Source of the DNA: JBCBSZ01 sp039185015
GTDB lineage: Bacteria; Actinomycetota; Acidimicrobiia; Acidimicrobiales; Poriferisodalaceae
DNA length: 64,000 bases
NCBI GenBank assembly: GCA_039185015.1
Contig: JBCDAU010000020.1
Span: 1 to 64,000 of the forward strand
Direction: 5' to 3'
Positions 39,917 through 48,616 of the stretch are shown one piece after another (position 1 is the first letter of the stretch; the number at the start of each line of letters is the position of its first letter). The position numbers were made by a program, and so were the translations under genes. The notes beneath the pieces were generated by a model. The model ran no database searches. It saw only the letters and a program-made list of their open reading frames with translations, and was not told where the DNA came from.

Positions 39917-41452
39917 TCATGCTTCGACGCCTTCCCAGTAGGGGGCGCGGAGCTTGCGCTTGTTCACCTTGCCCATCGTGTTGCGGCCGACGTCGTCGAC
40001 GATCTCGACGGTGCGCGGGCACTTGTAGGTCGACAGCCGCTCGCGGCAGTAGGTGATGAGCTCGCCGGCCGGTGGTGGGGACGACGCGTCCTCGGGCACG
40101 ACGAGCGCCTTCAACTCCTCGCCCATCTCGGGATGGGGCACGCCGATGCAGGCCACATCGGCCACGCCGGGATGCTCGATCAGGACCTGCTCGGCCTCGG
40201 CCGGGTAGATGTTCACGCCGCCCGACACGATCATGTCGCTGAAGCGGTCGGTGATGAAGACGTAGCCGTCCTCGTCCATGTACCCGATCTCGCCGAGCGT
40301 GAAGACGCCCGGGCGGAGGTTGGCAGCCTTCGTCTTCTCGGCGTCGTTCGGGTAGATCACGCCACGACCGGTCGAGTCCTCGAAGAACAGGCGCCCTTCG
40401 GTGTTCGGTGGGACGGGCTGGTCGTCGTCGTCGAGGATCATCGCTGTGAACGGCGGGATCGACCGCCCGACCGAACCCGGGTGCTCCAGCCACTCCTCGG
40501 AGGTGATCGAGCACACCGTGCCGACCTCGGTGGCGCCGTAGGCATCCATGAAGACCGGACCCCACCACTCGATCATCGATCGCTTCACGTCGACCGGACA
40601 CTTGGCACCGGTGTGGGCGACGAGCTTCATCGAGGAGACGTCGTAACGCTGCTTCACCTCGTCCGAGAGCGCGAGCAGGCGGACGAAGTGCGTCGGCACC
40701 ATCACCGTGGACTCGGTCCGGTGATCCTGGATGGCTTGCAGGGTCGCCTCGCCGTCGAAGCGGCCGAGGATCACCGAGGGGATGCCGGCGGCGAGCAGTC
40801 GAGCGCCCGACAGGGGGCCGGTGTGGTACATCGGCCCGACGACGAGGTGGGTGCCGAAGGCGGCGAAGCCGTTCTTCTTCAGCTCCTCGAGGTGCTCGGC
40901 GATCGTGGCGCCCGCGGCGAACATCGTGGGCGGGAGCTCGGTGCCCTTCGGGCGACCGGTCGTCCCCGAGGTGTAGAGGAAGTTCGGCCGGGGCGGCATC
41001 GCATCGTCGGGTTCGTCCGCCGACGCGGCGGCCAGCCAGTCCTCCCACGCGGCGAGCCCGTCGGCCGGCTCGCACCGCCAGCCCACCACGGTCGGGACCC
41101 CGACCTGCTTCGCCGCCTCGAGGCCGCGCTCGACGGTCTCGGGCCCGACGAACAGCACCCGGGTGTCGGAGTCCTCGAGGATGTAGGCGACCTCGTCGGC
41201 CGTGAGGTGGAAGTTGACCGGGACGACCGAGCAACTCCCGATGAGGCCGCCGAGGTTGGCCAGCGCGGTCTCGGCGGCGTTCTCGGCGAACACCGCGACA
41301 CGGCGTCGCTCGCCGAGGTCGAGGGCCTGCAAGGCGTTGGCGGCGCGGTTGAGGGCGTCGTCGACCTCGGCCCAGCCGAGCGACCGGTCGGCGTCGGTCA
41401 GGGCCGCCTCGTTCGGACGTTCCTGCGCGAGCGGTGCAGCGAAACGGGTCAA
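39917..41452 (-). CDS. acyl-CoA synthetase (FadD-like AMP-dependent ligase)
   Basis: 511 residues. The P-loop-like FLYTSGTTGRPKGTELPP, DAYGATEVGT, the adenylate motif YMDEDGYVFITDRFSDMIVSGGVNIYP and the C-terminal lysine in RNTMGKVNKRKL make it a complete ANL-family ligase. It activates an organic acid as the CoA thioester for the crotonases and the divergent acyl-CoA dehydrogenase. The start is TTG 41452 with GGGAGGA 7 nt upstream. Substrate chain or ring type unknown. Confidence 0.92.
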   Translation of the reverse strand: MTRFAAPLAQERPNEAALTDADRSLGWAEVDDALNRAANALQALDLGERRRVAVFAENAAETALANLGGLIGSCSVVPVNFHLTADEVAYILEDSDTRVLFVGPETVERGLEAAKQVGVPTVVGWRCEPADGLAAWEDWLAAASADEPDDAMPPRPNFLYTSGTTGRPKGTELPPTMFAAGATIAEHLEELKKNGFAAFGTHLVVGPMYHTGPLSGARLLAAGIPSVILGRFDGEATLQAIQDHRTESTVMVPTHFVRLLALSDEVKQRYDVSSMKLVAHTGAKCPVDVKRSMIEWWGPVFMDAYGATEVGTVCSITSEEWLEHPGSVGRSIPPFTAMILDDDDQPVPPNTEGRLFFEDSTGRGVIYPNDAEKTKAANLRPGVFTLGEIGYMDEDGYVFITDRFSDMIVSGGVNIYPAEAEQVLIEHPGVADVACIGVPHPEMGEELKALVVPEDASSPPPAGELITYCRERLSTYKCPRTVEIVDDVGRNTMGKVNKRKLRAPYWEGVEA

Positions 41453-41465
41453 CGCATCCTCCCCT

Positions 41466-41491
41466 CGGGCCCTCCCCGGTTTCCGGGCCCG
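41466..41491. promoter_or_regulatory. inverted repeat between the divergent ligase and acyl-CoA dehydrogenase genes
   Basis: CGGGCCC (41466-41472) and GGGCCCG (41485-41491) are perfect inverted arms 12 nt apart in the 98-bp divergent promoter region. This could be an operator for coordinated control of the acyl-CoA genes, though GC-rich repeats arise by chance. Confidence 0.3.
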
Positions 41492-41550
41492 GCAACCGCC
41501 TCAGTATCGTGCAAGGACTTGGGGATCACCGATTCCGGGAGGGGAAGCCG

Positions 41551-42825
41551 ATGGCCGACACGTTGCCTGATCTCGAGGAATGGACCGATCAGGCCCGTGA
41601 GTGGTTGGCCGAACGACTCGAGCCGAAGACCACCGCCGACAAGGCGGCCGAGGCGCCGAAGCCGGTCTGGGGCGAGGGCGAGTTCTCGGTCTCGGTGTTC
41701 CACTCGCTGACCTACGAAGAGGAGCGGGCGCTCCTCGACGAGACGATGGCCTACCACCGCGAGAAGTACGCCGCCGGGTACGCCGCGCTCACCTGGGCGG
41801 CCGAGCACGGCGGCCAGGGCCTGCCGCTCGCCTACGAGCGGGCCTTCCACCGCGAGGAGGGCAAGTTCAAGCTGCCCGACGGGCACGAGACGTTCTCGGT
41901 CACCGTCGGCCTGATGGCCCCGGCCATCCGGGCGTTCGGCACGCAGGCCCAGCAGGACGAGTTCCTGCGCCCCTTCCTCAGCACCGACGTGCTGTGCTGC
42001 CAGCTCTTCTCCGAGCCGGGCGCCGGCTCCGACCTCGCCAACCTGTCCTGCAAGGCGGACCGCGACGGCGACGAGTGGGTGCTCAACGGCCAGAAGGTCT
42101 GGTCGTCCGGTGCCCAGTTCTCCGAGTGGGGTCTCTGCATCACCCGTCACGACGCCTCCGCGCCGAAGCACAAGGGCATGACCGCCTTCCTCGTGCCGAT
42201 GGACGCTCCCGGCGTCGAGATCCGTCAGATCAAGCAGATGTCGGGCGGCACCTCGTTCAACGAGGTGTTCCTCTCCGACGTCCGCGTGCCCGACGCCCAC
42301 CGCCTCGGCGACGTCGGCGAGGGCTGGAAGGTCGCGCTCACCGTCCTCGGCTTCGAGCGAGGCGCTTCCTCCGGCGGCGGCCACGGCAAGGTCGGTGCCA
42401 ACTGGCACGACGTCCGAATGCTCGCCGAGCACCTCGGCTCGCAGCACGACCCGGTCCTGCGCCAGGACCTCGCCAAGCTCTACACGACCCACAAGCTGAT
42501 GCAGTGGAACAACCAGCGGGCGATCGACAAGCTCAAGGCCGGCGAGACGCCCGGCCCGGAGGGCTCGATCGGCAAGCTCGTGTGGGCCGACAGCCTCAAG
42601 CAGATCGGCGAGTTCGCCGCCGCCGCGCTCGGCGCCCGCATCACCGCCGACTCGGGCGAGTGGGGCACCTTCGACTGGAACGAGCACCTGCTCGGCGCCC
42701 CGGGCTACCGGATCGCCGGCGGTTCCGACGAGGTCCAGCGCAACATCATCGGTGAGCGCGTCCTCGGTCTGCCCGGCGAGCCCCGGGTCGACAAGGGTCT
42801 GCCCTGGAACGAGATCGCCCGCTAG
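41551..42825 (+). CDS. acyl-CoA dehydrogenase (FadE-like)
   Basis: 424 residues. AALTWAAEHGGQGLPLAYER, QLFSEPGAGSDLANLSCKAD and WVLNGQKVWSSGAQFSEWGL are the FAD and substrate-binding signatures, and IAGGSDEVQRNIIGERVLGLP ends the protein in the usual way. It oxidises an acyl-CoA, passing electrons to ETF. A ribosome site GGGAGGGGAAG precedes ATG 41551. It is divergent from the FadD-like ligase, forming one catabolic unit with it. Confidence 0.93.
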   Translation: MADTLPDLEEWTDQAREWLAERLEPKTTADKAAEAPKPVWGEGEFSVSVFHSLTYEEERALLDETMAYHREKYAAGYAALTWAAEHGGQGLPLAYERAFHREEGKFKLPDGHETFSVTVGLMAPAIRAFGTQAQQDEFLRPFLSTDVLCCQLFSEPGAGSDLANLSCKADRDGDEWVLNGQKVWSSGAQFSEWGLCITRHDASAPKHKGMTAFLVPMDAPGVEIRQIKQMSGGTSFNEVFLSDVRVPDAHRLGDVGEGWKVALTVLGFERGASSGGGHGKVGANWHDVRMLAEHLGSQHDPVLRQDLAKLYTTHKLMQWNNQRAIDKLKAGETPGPEGSIGKLVWADSLKQIGEFAAAALGARITADSGEWGTFDWNEHLLGAPGYRIAGGSDEVQRNIIGERVLGLPGEPRVDKGLPWNEIAR

Positions 42826-42896
42826 GGCCCCGACCGGACTTCGAGCGCCTGGTCCTCGGGGCGACCGGGGCCCGGGCGATCGTCGACACCGAGATC

Positions 42897-43799
42897 GTGC
42901 AGCTCCTGTGGAGCGGCTACGGGCAGATCGTGCGGTGCCGCCTCGAGGGTGGTTCGCACGGCAGCGTGATCGCGAAGCACGTGCGTTGGCCGGACGAGCG
43001 CCACCATCCGCGCGGCTGGACCTCTGATCGCTCGCACGAGCGGAAGGTGCGCTCCTACCGGGTCGAGACCATCTGGTACGAGCGGTACGCGAGCGAGTGC
43101 ACGGACCGGTCCCGGGTCCCCCGTTGCCTGGCACACGAGGCAGTGGGCGGCGAGGTCGTCCTGGTCCTGGAGGATCTCGACGCCTCCGGCTTCCCCGGGC
43201 GGTGCGATCGGGTGGGCGACCCCGAGCTCGACGCCTGCCTGTCGTGGCTGGCTGACTTCCACGCGACCTTCATGGGCCGACGTCCCGACGGGTTGTGGCC
43301 CGTCGGCACCTACTGGCACCTGGCGACGCGACCCGACGAGCTCGCCGCGCTCGACGACGAACGGCTCAGGGCGGCGGCCGAGCCCCTTGACCGAGCGCTC
43401 ACCGGCGCCACGTTCCGGACGTTCGTCCACGGCGACGCCAAGCTCGCCAACTTCTGCTTCGACGCGGACGGTCGCCGGGCGGCGGCCGTCGACTTCCAGT
43501 ACGTCGGCGGCGGCTGCGGCATGAAGGACGTCGCCTACTTCGTCAGCAGCTGCCTCGACGAGGACGACAGCGAACGACTCGAGGCCGAGCTGCTCGACCG
43601 CTACTTCGAGCTGCTGCGCGAGGCGCTGGTGCGCACGGGTGCCGGCTACGACGCCGCAGCGGTGGAGCACGAGTGGCGAGCGCTGTACCCGGTGGCCTGG
43701 ACCGACTTCGTCCGCTTCCTTCGAGGTTGGAGCCCGGGCCACTGGAAGCTCCACCGCTACAGCGGACGGCTCGCCGACGAGGTCCTGGACTCGCTGTGA
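42897..43799 (+). CDS. phosphotransferase family protein (APH/choline kinase fold)
   Basis: At least 300 residues. LVLEDLDASGFPGR, FRTFVHGDAKLANFCFD (the Brenner-type HGDxxxxN catalytic loop) and AAAVDFQYVGGGCGMKDVAY (DFQ metal site) define an aminoglycoside-phosphotransferase/choline-kinase-type kinase. The frame is open upstream of GTG 42897 (FERLVLGATGARAIVDTEI), sequence that fits the family, but no ATG, GTG or TTG lies there. The true start may be a CTG or this GTG gives a short N-terminus. Substrate unknown. Its stop overlaps the inositol-phosphatase-like gene (GTGA). Confidence 0.85.
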   Translation: MQLLWSGYGQIVRCRLEGGSHGSVIAKHVRWPDERHHPRGWTSDRSHERKVRSYRVETIWYERYASECTDRSRVPRCLAHEAVGGEVVLVLEDLDASGFPGRCDRVGDPELDACLSWLADFHATFMGRRPDGLWPVGTYWHLATRPDELAALDDERLRAAAEPLDRALTGATFRTFVHGDAKLANFCFDADGRRAAAVDFQYVGGGCGMKDVAYFVSSCLDEDDSERLEAELLDRYFELLREALVRTGAGYDAAAVEHEWRALYPVAWTDFVRFLRGWSPGHWKLHRYSGRLADEVLDSL

Positions 43800-44665
43800 A
43801 GCTGGCAGCGGCCGATCTGCACCGGCTCGCCGGGCTCGCGGTCTCGGCGGCGACGGATGCGGCGCAGCTGATCGCCCGGTCGCGACCGGAGGTCGTCGAG
43901 ACCAAGGCCGCTGGAGCGACGCTCGCCTCCCAGCTGGTCACGGAGGTCGACCGCCGCAGCGAGGCGCTGGTCCTCGACGCCCTCTCACCCACGCTCGATC
44001 GGTTCGAGCTCGGCCTGCTGACCGAGGAGCGGGTCGACGACCGGAGCCGGCTCGAAGCCGATCACTTCTGGTGCATCGACCCGCTCGACGGGACGCTGCC
44101 CTTCGTCGAGGGCTCACCGGGCTACGCCGTGTCGATCGCGCTCGTGGCGCACGACGGCCGACCGCTGATCGGCGTGGTCGCCGACCCTGTGACCGGCACG
44201 GTCTCGTACGCCATCGCCGGAGCCGGTGCGTTCCGGGACGGTGTGCGATGGACGGACGCACCGACAGCTGCGGCCGACGTGCTGTCGGTGTTCGCCGATC
44301 GCAGCTTCCTCGGCCGGGACGACCACGCCGCGCTCGTGGACGCACTCGACCGGATCGCGCACGACCTGGGCCTCGACGGAATCGAGATCGACGCGACCGC
44401 AGGAGCGGTGATGAACGCGTACCGGGTGCTCGACCACCCACCGGGGTGCTACGTCAAGCCGCCGGTCGTCGAGGGCGGCGGCAGCCTGTGGGACTTCGCC
44501 GCCACGGCGTGCCTGTTCCACGAACGCGGTGCGGTCGCCACCGACGTGCGGGGCGCGCCGCTCGACCTGAACCGGGCGGACGCCACCTCCCTGGGCCACC
44601 GTGGCGTGCTCTTCGCCAGCGACGACGCGGTCGCCGAGCGGATCCGGGCGCTCGACCTCGGCTGA
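43796..44665 (+). CDS. inositol monophosphatase family protein
   Basis: 289 residues. The metal-binding triad of the family is present: E77 in LLTEERVDD, D95/D98 in CIDPLDGTLPF and the C-terminal Asp in GGSLWDFAATACL. It would dephosphorylate a sugar or polyol phosphate (inositol-P, 3'-phosphoadenosine-5'-phosphate or fructose-1,6-bisphosphate type). GTG 43796 overlaps the kinase stop by GTGA, so kinase and phosphatase are made together, which is an odd couple if they share a substrate. Confidence 0.9.
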   Translation: MKLAAADLHRLAGLAVSAATDAAQLIARSRPEVVETKAAGATLASQLVTEVDRRSEALVLDALSPTLDRFELGLLTEERVDDRSRLEADHFWCIDPLDGTLPFVEGSPGYAVSIALVAHDGRPLIGVVADPVTGTVSYAIAGAGAFRDGVRWTDAPTAAADVLSVFADRSFLGRDDHAALVDALDRIAHDLGLDGIEIDATAGAVMNAYRVLDHPPGCYVKPPVVEGGGSLWDFAATACLFHERGAVATDVRGAPLDLNRADATSLGHRGVLFASDDAVAERIRALDLG

Positions 44666-44687
44666 CGACCGGACCGAGCCGTGTCCG

Positions 44688-45212
44688 CTACTGCGGGAGC
44701 GCGACGGGATCGGGATGCCCCGCACGGATCCAGCGCCGGATGAGCTTCGATGCCCAGGCGTAGTGGCTCGACGTCGCCGACACAGCGTAGGACCCCACCG
44801 ACGTCGAGCCGGTCCAGGCGAATCGTCGCTTCGTGAACAGGTACGCCTCGTCGTAGCCACCGATGACGGCGATCACCCGGCGGTGCGAGTCGTCGAGGCG
44901 AGCGACGACGTCGTCCCACGGGTCATCGGCGGTCTGCTCGTGGATCCGGGCGTTGAGCTCCGGCGTCTCGCTCCAGCGCACGCCCGGCGCGGGCATCTCC
45001 GAGCGGCCACCGCGGGCACCGACCGACTCCCAGCCGAGGAACAGCTCGTGCCAGGCGTCGAGGTGGGCGAGCAGGTCCTTGACCGACCATCGATCGCACG
45101 CGCCCGGCACCTCCCGGCGGTCGGCGGGAAGGCCGTCGACCACTTCCAGCAAGCGGCGGTACTCGGCGGCCGCAGCGTCCAAGAGCTCGGCCCGATTCGT
45201 CGGACGTCCCAT
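44688..45212 (-). CDS. ClbS/DfsB family four-helix-bundle protein
   Basis: 174 residues. MGRPTNRAELLDAAAAEYRRL, WSVKDLLAHLDAWHELFLGW and the C-terminal SSHYAWASKLIRRWIRAGHP fit the ClbS/DfsB branch of DinB-like proteins. ClbS detoxifies colibactin in E. coli; most homologues are uncharacterised and may bind a metal through the helix-bundle histidines. It is a single gene, convergent with the phosphatase. GACGAT plus 6 nt before ATG 45212 is a weak leaderless candidate. Confidence 0.85.
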   Translation of the reverse strand: MGRPTNRAELLDAAAAEYRRLLEVVDGLPADRREVPGACDRWSVKDLLAHLDAWHELFLGWESVGARGGRSEMPAPGVRWSETPELNARIHEQTADDPWDDVVARLDDSHRRVIAVIGGYDEAYLFTKRRFAWTGSTSVGSYAVSATSSHYAWASKLIRRWIRAGHPDPVALPQ

Positions 45213-45303
45213 GCGCAGATCGTCCTCCGTGGAGCCTCGATGGGCCAGGGTCCGACGGCCCGCTGGTCGGGGTCGGGCGGAAGGAACGAGCGCCGCGTGA
45301 CGG

Positions 45304-46017
45304 TCAACCCGTCGGGGCCGGGACCTCGGGTTCGCTGGGAGCCTCGACCACCGGGCGCACGGTGAGGTAGGCGATCATGGCCACGACGAAGATCGTCATG
45401 CCGGTGAGCTCCATCGCCTCCTCGACCGTCGAGATCAGGTGGTACACGTAGTCGGCCTGATCACCCTGCGAGTCGAACCGGGCCGCCGCGATGGACTCGA
45501 CGCCGGCGGCACCGCCCACGTAGATCACGCCGGCGATCATCAGCCGCCGCCGGAGCGTCTCGTCGAGACGACCGAGGAACGGCCGGAGGGTGAGGAACAG
45601 CACGAAGGTCGCTGCCAGGTACGGCACGATCCACGGAAACGCCAGCGGGCCGCCCAGGTCGAGCTGGTCGTCGAGACGCTCGCCGAGGCGCTCGTGGATC
45701 TGCACCGCCTCGTCGACGGCGATGAAGGCCAGCACGACGGCCAGGACCATCCAGCCCCGTTGGTTGGGGTCGGCGAACATCTGCGAGCGGCGAGCGGCGA
45801 TGGCGCACAGCACCGCTGCGAGCAGCACCAGCCCGGCAGCGAACGCGGACGGCGCGTTGTACTCGTGCCCGAGGCCCCACGCGACCGCCGTGTCCTCGAA
45901 GTGGGCTCCGTTGTCTCGTTCGACGAGGGTGATGAGGATCAGGTGCGTCGAGACGAACCCGACGATGGCCGATCCCAACACCAGCGCCGCGAACTTGGCG
46001 GCCTGCTCGGGGAACAT
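45304..46017 (-). CDS. multi-pass membrane protein of unknown function
   Basis: 237 residues with six likely membrane helices (FAALVLGSAIVGFVSTHLIL, FAAGLVLLAAVLCAIAA, GWMVLAVVLAFIAVDEA, PWIVPYLAATFVLFLTL, LMIAGVIYVGGAAGV, MTIFVVAMIAYLTV). AVDEAVQIHERLGE, at the end of helix three, recurs in actinobacterial membrane proteins of unknown role and could bind a metal. A GGGAGG ribosome site precedes ATG 46017. No family name assigned. Confidence 0.75.
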   Translation of the reverse strand: MFPEQAAKFAALVLGSAIVGFVSTHLILITLVERDNGAHFEDTAVAWGLGHEYNAPSAFAAGLVLLAAVLCAIAARRSQMFADPNQRGWMVLAVVLAFIAVDEAVQIHERLGERLDDQLDLGGPLAFPWIVPYLAATFVLFLTLRPFLGRLDETLRRRLMIAGVIYVGGAAGVESIAAARFDSQGDQADYVYHLISTVEEAMELTGMTIFVVAMIAYLTVRPVVEAPSEPEVPAPTG

Positions 46018-46150
46018 CCCGCTACCTCCCGTTCGGCGGGAACCTAGGTCAGCCGTCGGAGCGGTGCAGCGATCGGTTCACCCTCGGCGGCCGCGCGGGC
46101 GTGCGCCGTCGCCGCCGGCGCGCACGGCCAGGTCGTTGCCCGCCCGACCG

Positions 46151-46156
46151 TAAGAT
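46151..46156 (+). promoter_or_regulatory. candidate -10 box, leaderless start of the acyl-CoA ligase gene
   Basis: TAAGAT ends 6 nt before ATG 46163; the intervening CGCCCG is not a ribosome site. It is among the clearest leaderless signatures in the window. Confidence 0.6.
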
Positions 46157-46162
46157 CGCCCG

Positions 46163-47677
46163 ATGGTCCACCCCTGGTCGGCGCACCTGCCGGAACCGTC
46201 CGACGACTGGCTGCCCGACGAGCTCGCCGCCGGTTCGCTGACCGCCGCCTGGTCTCGTCGTTGGAGCGAGGCCCCCGACCGCCCCGTGCTGTGGGCGGAG
46301 GCGAACGGATGGGTCACCCGGGGCGAGTTGGACCGCCGCACCGCTGCCGTCGCCGGCCACCTCCGGGCGCTGGGCGTCGAACCCGGAGCGAGGGTGTTGC
46401 TGTCTGCGGCGTCGTCGATCGAGCTCGTGCTCAGCCACGTCGGCGCGCTCCGAGCCGGTGCGATCGTGGTGCCGGTCCACACCGGGTACACCGAGCGTGA
46501 GCTGGGCCACGTGCTCGAGGACGCCGAGCCGATGCTGGCGATCCTCGACGAGCCCGGCCGGATCAGCGGCATCGCACCCGACCTGCCCGTCATCGCACCG
46601 GGCGCGGGCGCGGACGGCGAGCCGGCCGACGACCTCGACACCGCAGCGCCCGACGATCCGGCGCTGCTGCCGTACACCTCGGGCACCACCGGGCGGCCCA
46701 AGGGCGTCGTGCTGCGCCACGGCAACCTCGTCGCGGGCGCCGCTGCCGTCGTGTCGGCGTGGCGGTGGACCGATGACGACCGACTCGTGCTCTGCCTCCC
46801 GCTGTTCCACATGCACGGGCTCGGGGTCGGCATCCACGGCACCTTGCTGTCCGGCGGCTCGGCGGTGATCCTCCCCCGCTTCGATCCGGATCTGATCCTC
46901 GACGCCGCCCGAGACCACGACGGCACGATGCTCTTCGGTGTGCCGACGATGTACTCGCGGCTTGTCGAGCACGACCGGGTCGGCGAGCTCGCAGGGCTCC
47001 GGCTGTGCGTGTCCGGTTCCGCTCCGCTGCCCGCCGACCTGCACACCGCCCTCGGTGAGCGGGCCGGCCAGCGCATCCTCGAGCGCTACGGCATGACCGA
47101 GACCGTGATGAACATCTCGAACCCCTTCGACGGGGACCGCCGACCGGGTTCGGTCGGGCTGCCGCTCCCCGGCGTCGAGGCCCGGATCGGCGGTGGGGCC
47201 GACGAGGGCGAGATCGAGCTGCGCGGCCCGAACGTCTTCTCCGAGTACTGGGGTCGCCCCGACGCGACCGCCGAGGCGTTCACCGACGACGGCTGGTTCA
47301 AGACCGGTGACGTCGGCGCCCAGGATCCCGACGGCTACTGGCGCATCGTGGGCCGCTCGAAGGAGCTGATCATCTCGGGTGGCTTCAACGTGTTCCCCCG
47401 GGAGGTCGAGGACGTCCTCGTCGATCATCCGGCGGTCGCCGAGGCCGCCGTGGCCGGCACGCCCGACGACGAGTGGGGCGAGGTGGTCACGGCGCTGCTC
47501 GTCCTCGAGACCGGCGCCGAACTCGACGACGACGACCTCGCCGACCACTGCGCCGACCGCCTGGTGAACTACAAGCGGCCACGCCTCGTCCACGTCGTCG
47601 ACGAGCTCCCCCGCAACGCCATGGGCAAGATCGTCCGCCCCGACGTCGACGCGATGGCAGCCGACCTCGCCCCCTGA
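46163..47677 (+). CDS. acyl-CoA synthetase, malonyl-CoA synthetase (MatB)-like
   Basis: 504 residues. LLPYTSGTTGRPKGVVLRHG, PLFHMHGLGVGIHGTLLSGG, ERYGMTETVMNISNPFDGDR and FKTGDVGAQDPDGYWRIVGR are ANL-ligase motifs, and the PLFHMHGL/MTET pattern with RRPGSVGLPLPGV is close to MatB. The C-terminal catalytic lysine is in RNAMGKIVRP. It would make malonyl- or methylmalonyl-CoA from the free diacid; a general acyl-CoA ligase cannot be excluded. In this window it could receive malonate if barbiturate degradation occurs. Confidence 0.88.
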   Translation: MVHPWSAHLPEPSDDWLPDELAAGSLTAAWSRRWSEAPDRPVLWAEANGWVTRGELDRRTAAVAGHLRALGVEPGARVLLSAASSIELVLSHVGALRAGAIVVPVHTGYTERELGHVLEDAEPMLAILDEPGRISGIAPDLPVIAPGAGADGEPADDLDTAAPDDPALLPYTSGTTGRPKGVVLRHGNLVAGAAAVVSAWRWTDDDRLVLCLPLFHMHGLGVGIHGTLLSGGSAVILPRFDPDLILDAARDHDGTMLFGVPTMYSRLVEHDRVGELAGLRLCVSGSAPLPADLHTALGERAGQRILERYGMTETVMNISNPFDGDRRPGSVGLPLPGVEARIGGGADEGEIELRGPNVFSEYWGRPDATAEAFTDDGWFKTGDVGAQDPDGYWRIVGRSKELIISGGFNVFPREVEDVLVDHPAVAEAAVAGTPDDEWGEVVTALLVLETGAELDDDDLADHCADRLVNYKRPRLVHVVDELPRNAMGKIVRPDVDAMAADLAP

Positions 47678-47716
47678 CGCGCGAACCAGAACCCGCACCC
47701 GACCGTAGAGGCGGAC

Positions 47717-48457
47717 ATGAAGCACCTCCTGCGCCCGATCACCGCCGCGGCTCTCGCCATCGGCGGGCTGCTGCACCTCGTCCTCTACTTCGGTGAGGGC
47801 TACGACGGGATCGACGAGATCGCCGTCAGCGCGGGCTTCCCGGCCCAGGCCATCGTGACGACCCTCGTCGCCGTCGCCCTGCTGGTCGACCGCACCCGAC
47901 GCAGCGCGATCGCCGCGGCCGTCGTCGCCGGTGGCTCGCTCGTCGCCTTCGCCCTGAGCCGCACGGTCGGCCTGCTCGGCTTCGAGGAGTCCGGGCTCGA
48001 CCCCAGCCCCGAGACCCCGCTGATCCTGCTGGCCGAGGCGATCGCGCTCCTCGGGGCGCTCGCCCTCGCCGCCCAGACGCACGATCAGGAGCGCACCGAG
48101 CCTGCGCAGCTCGTCCGGGAGCTCGCCGGCGCCGGCGTCGTGGCCGCCGTGGTCATCGCCGGCGGGGCGCTCATCGGCGACGACGCCGAGCCCGTCGAGG
48201 TGGCCGCCGGCGCGCAGGTCGTCGACATCGAGGGCTTCGCCTTCGGCAACGGAACGATCGAGGCCACCGTCGGCGAGACGATCACGTTCGTCAACCAGGA
48301 CGGAGCAGCCCACACGGTCGACGCCACCGACGGCTCCTTCGCCAGCGGCTCGATGGCCCGTGGCGACGCCTACGAGCTGACCGTCGACGCGACCGGCACG
48401 ATCGAGATCTTCTGTGCCATCCACCCGTCGATGGTCGCCAACATCGTCGTGAGCTGA
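47717..48457 (+). CDS. membrane protein with C-terminal cupredoxin (blue copper) domain
   Basis: 246 residues. Four or five membrane helices (about residues 7-145) precede an extracytoplasmic cupredoxin of about 90 residues. The type-1 copper ligands are complete: H199 in GAAHTVDA, then C233, H236 and M239 in FCAIHPSM. This would be a membrane-tethered plastocyanin-like electron carrier. It is probably transcribed with the ligase 40 nt upstream, though a functional link is not evident. A strong hairpin follows. Confidence 0.86.
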   Translation: MKHLLRPITAAALAIGGLLHLVLYFGEGYDGIDEIAVSAGFPAQAIVTTLVAVALLVDRTRRSAIAAAVVAGGSLVAFALSRTVGLLGFEESGLDPSPETPLILLAEAIALLGALALAAQTHDQERTEPAQLVRELAGAGVVAAVVIAGGALIGDDAEPVEVAAGAQVVDIEGFAFGNGTIEATVGETITFVNQDGAAHTVDATDGSFASGSMARGDAYELTVDATGTIEIFCAIHPSMVANIVVS

Positions 48458-48467
48458 GTTGTCACCC

Positions 48468-48492
48468 GGGCGGGGAGCCCGGAGCCCCGCCC
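48468..48492 (+). terminator. terminator hairpin after the cupredoxin gene
   Basis: GGGCGGGG (48468-48475) pairs with CCCCGCCC (48485-48492) over 8 bp around AGCCCGGAG, 10 nt past the stop codon. Its GGAGCCCC core recurs in the hairpin at 50352. Confidence 0.65.
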
Positions 48493-48616
48493 TCCGCCAC
48501 GGGTCCTCGCCGCCGTAGCGGCTGCGGCGTGTCGGGCTCGCTGCTCACCTGGCCCGAGCTGTGGTCCGCACGTGCGCCACACCTACGATGCCCGTGGGGA
48601 ATCGAGGGGAGGGCCC

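Noticed and set aside
42825..42873. GGGCCCCG/CGGGGCCC inverted repeat after the acyl-CoA dehydrogenase as a terminator
   Set aside because: The arms are 33 nt apart and the sequence between reads as plausible N-terminal coding sequence of the phosphotransferase.
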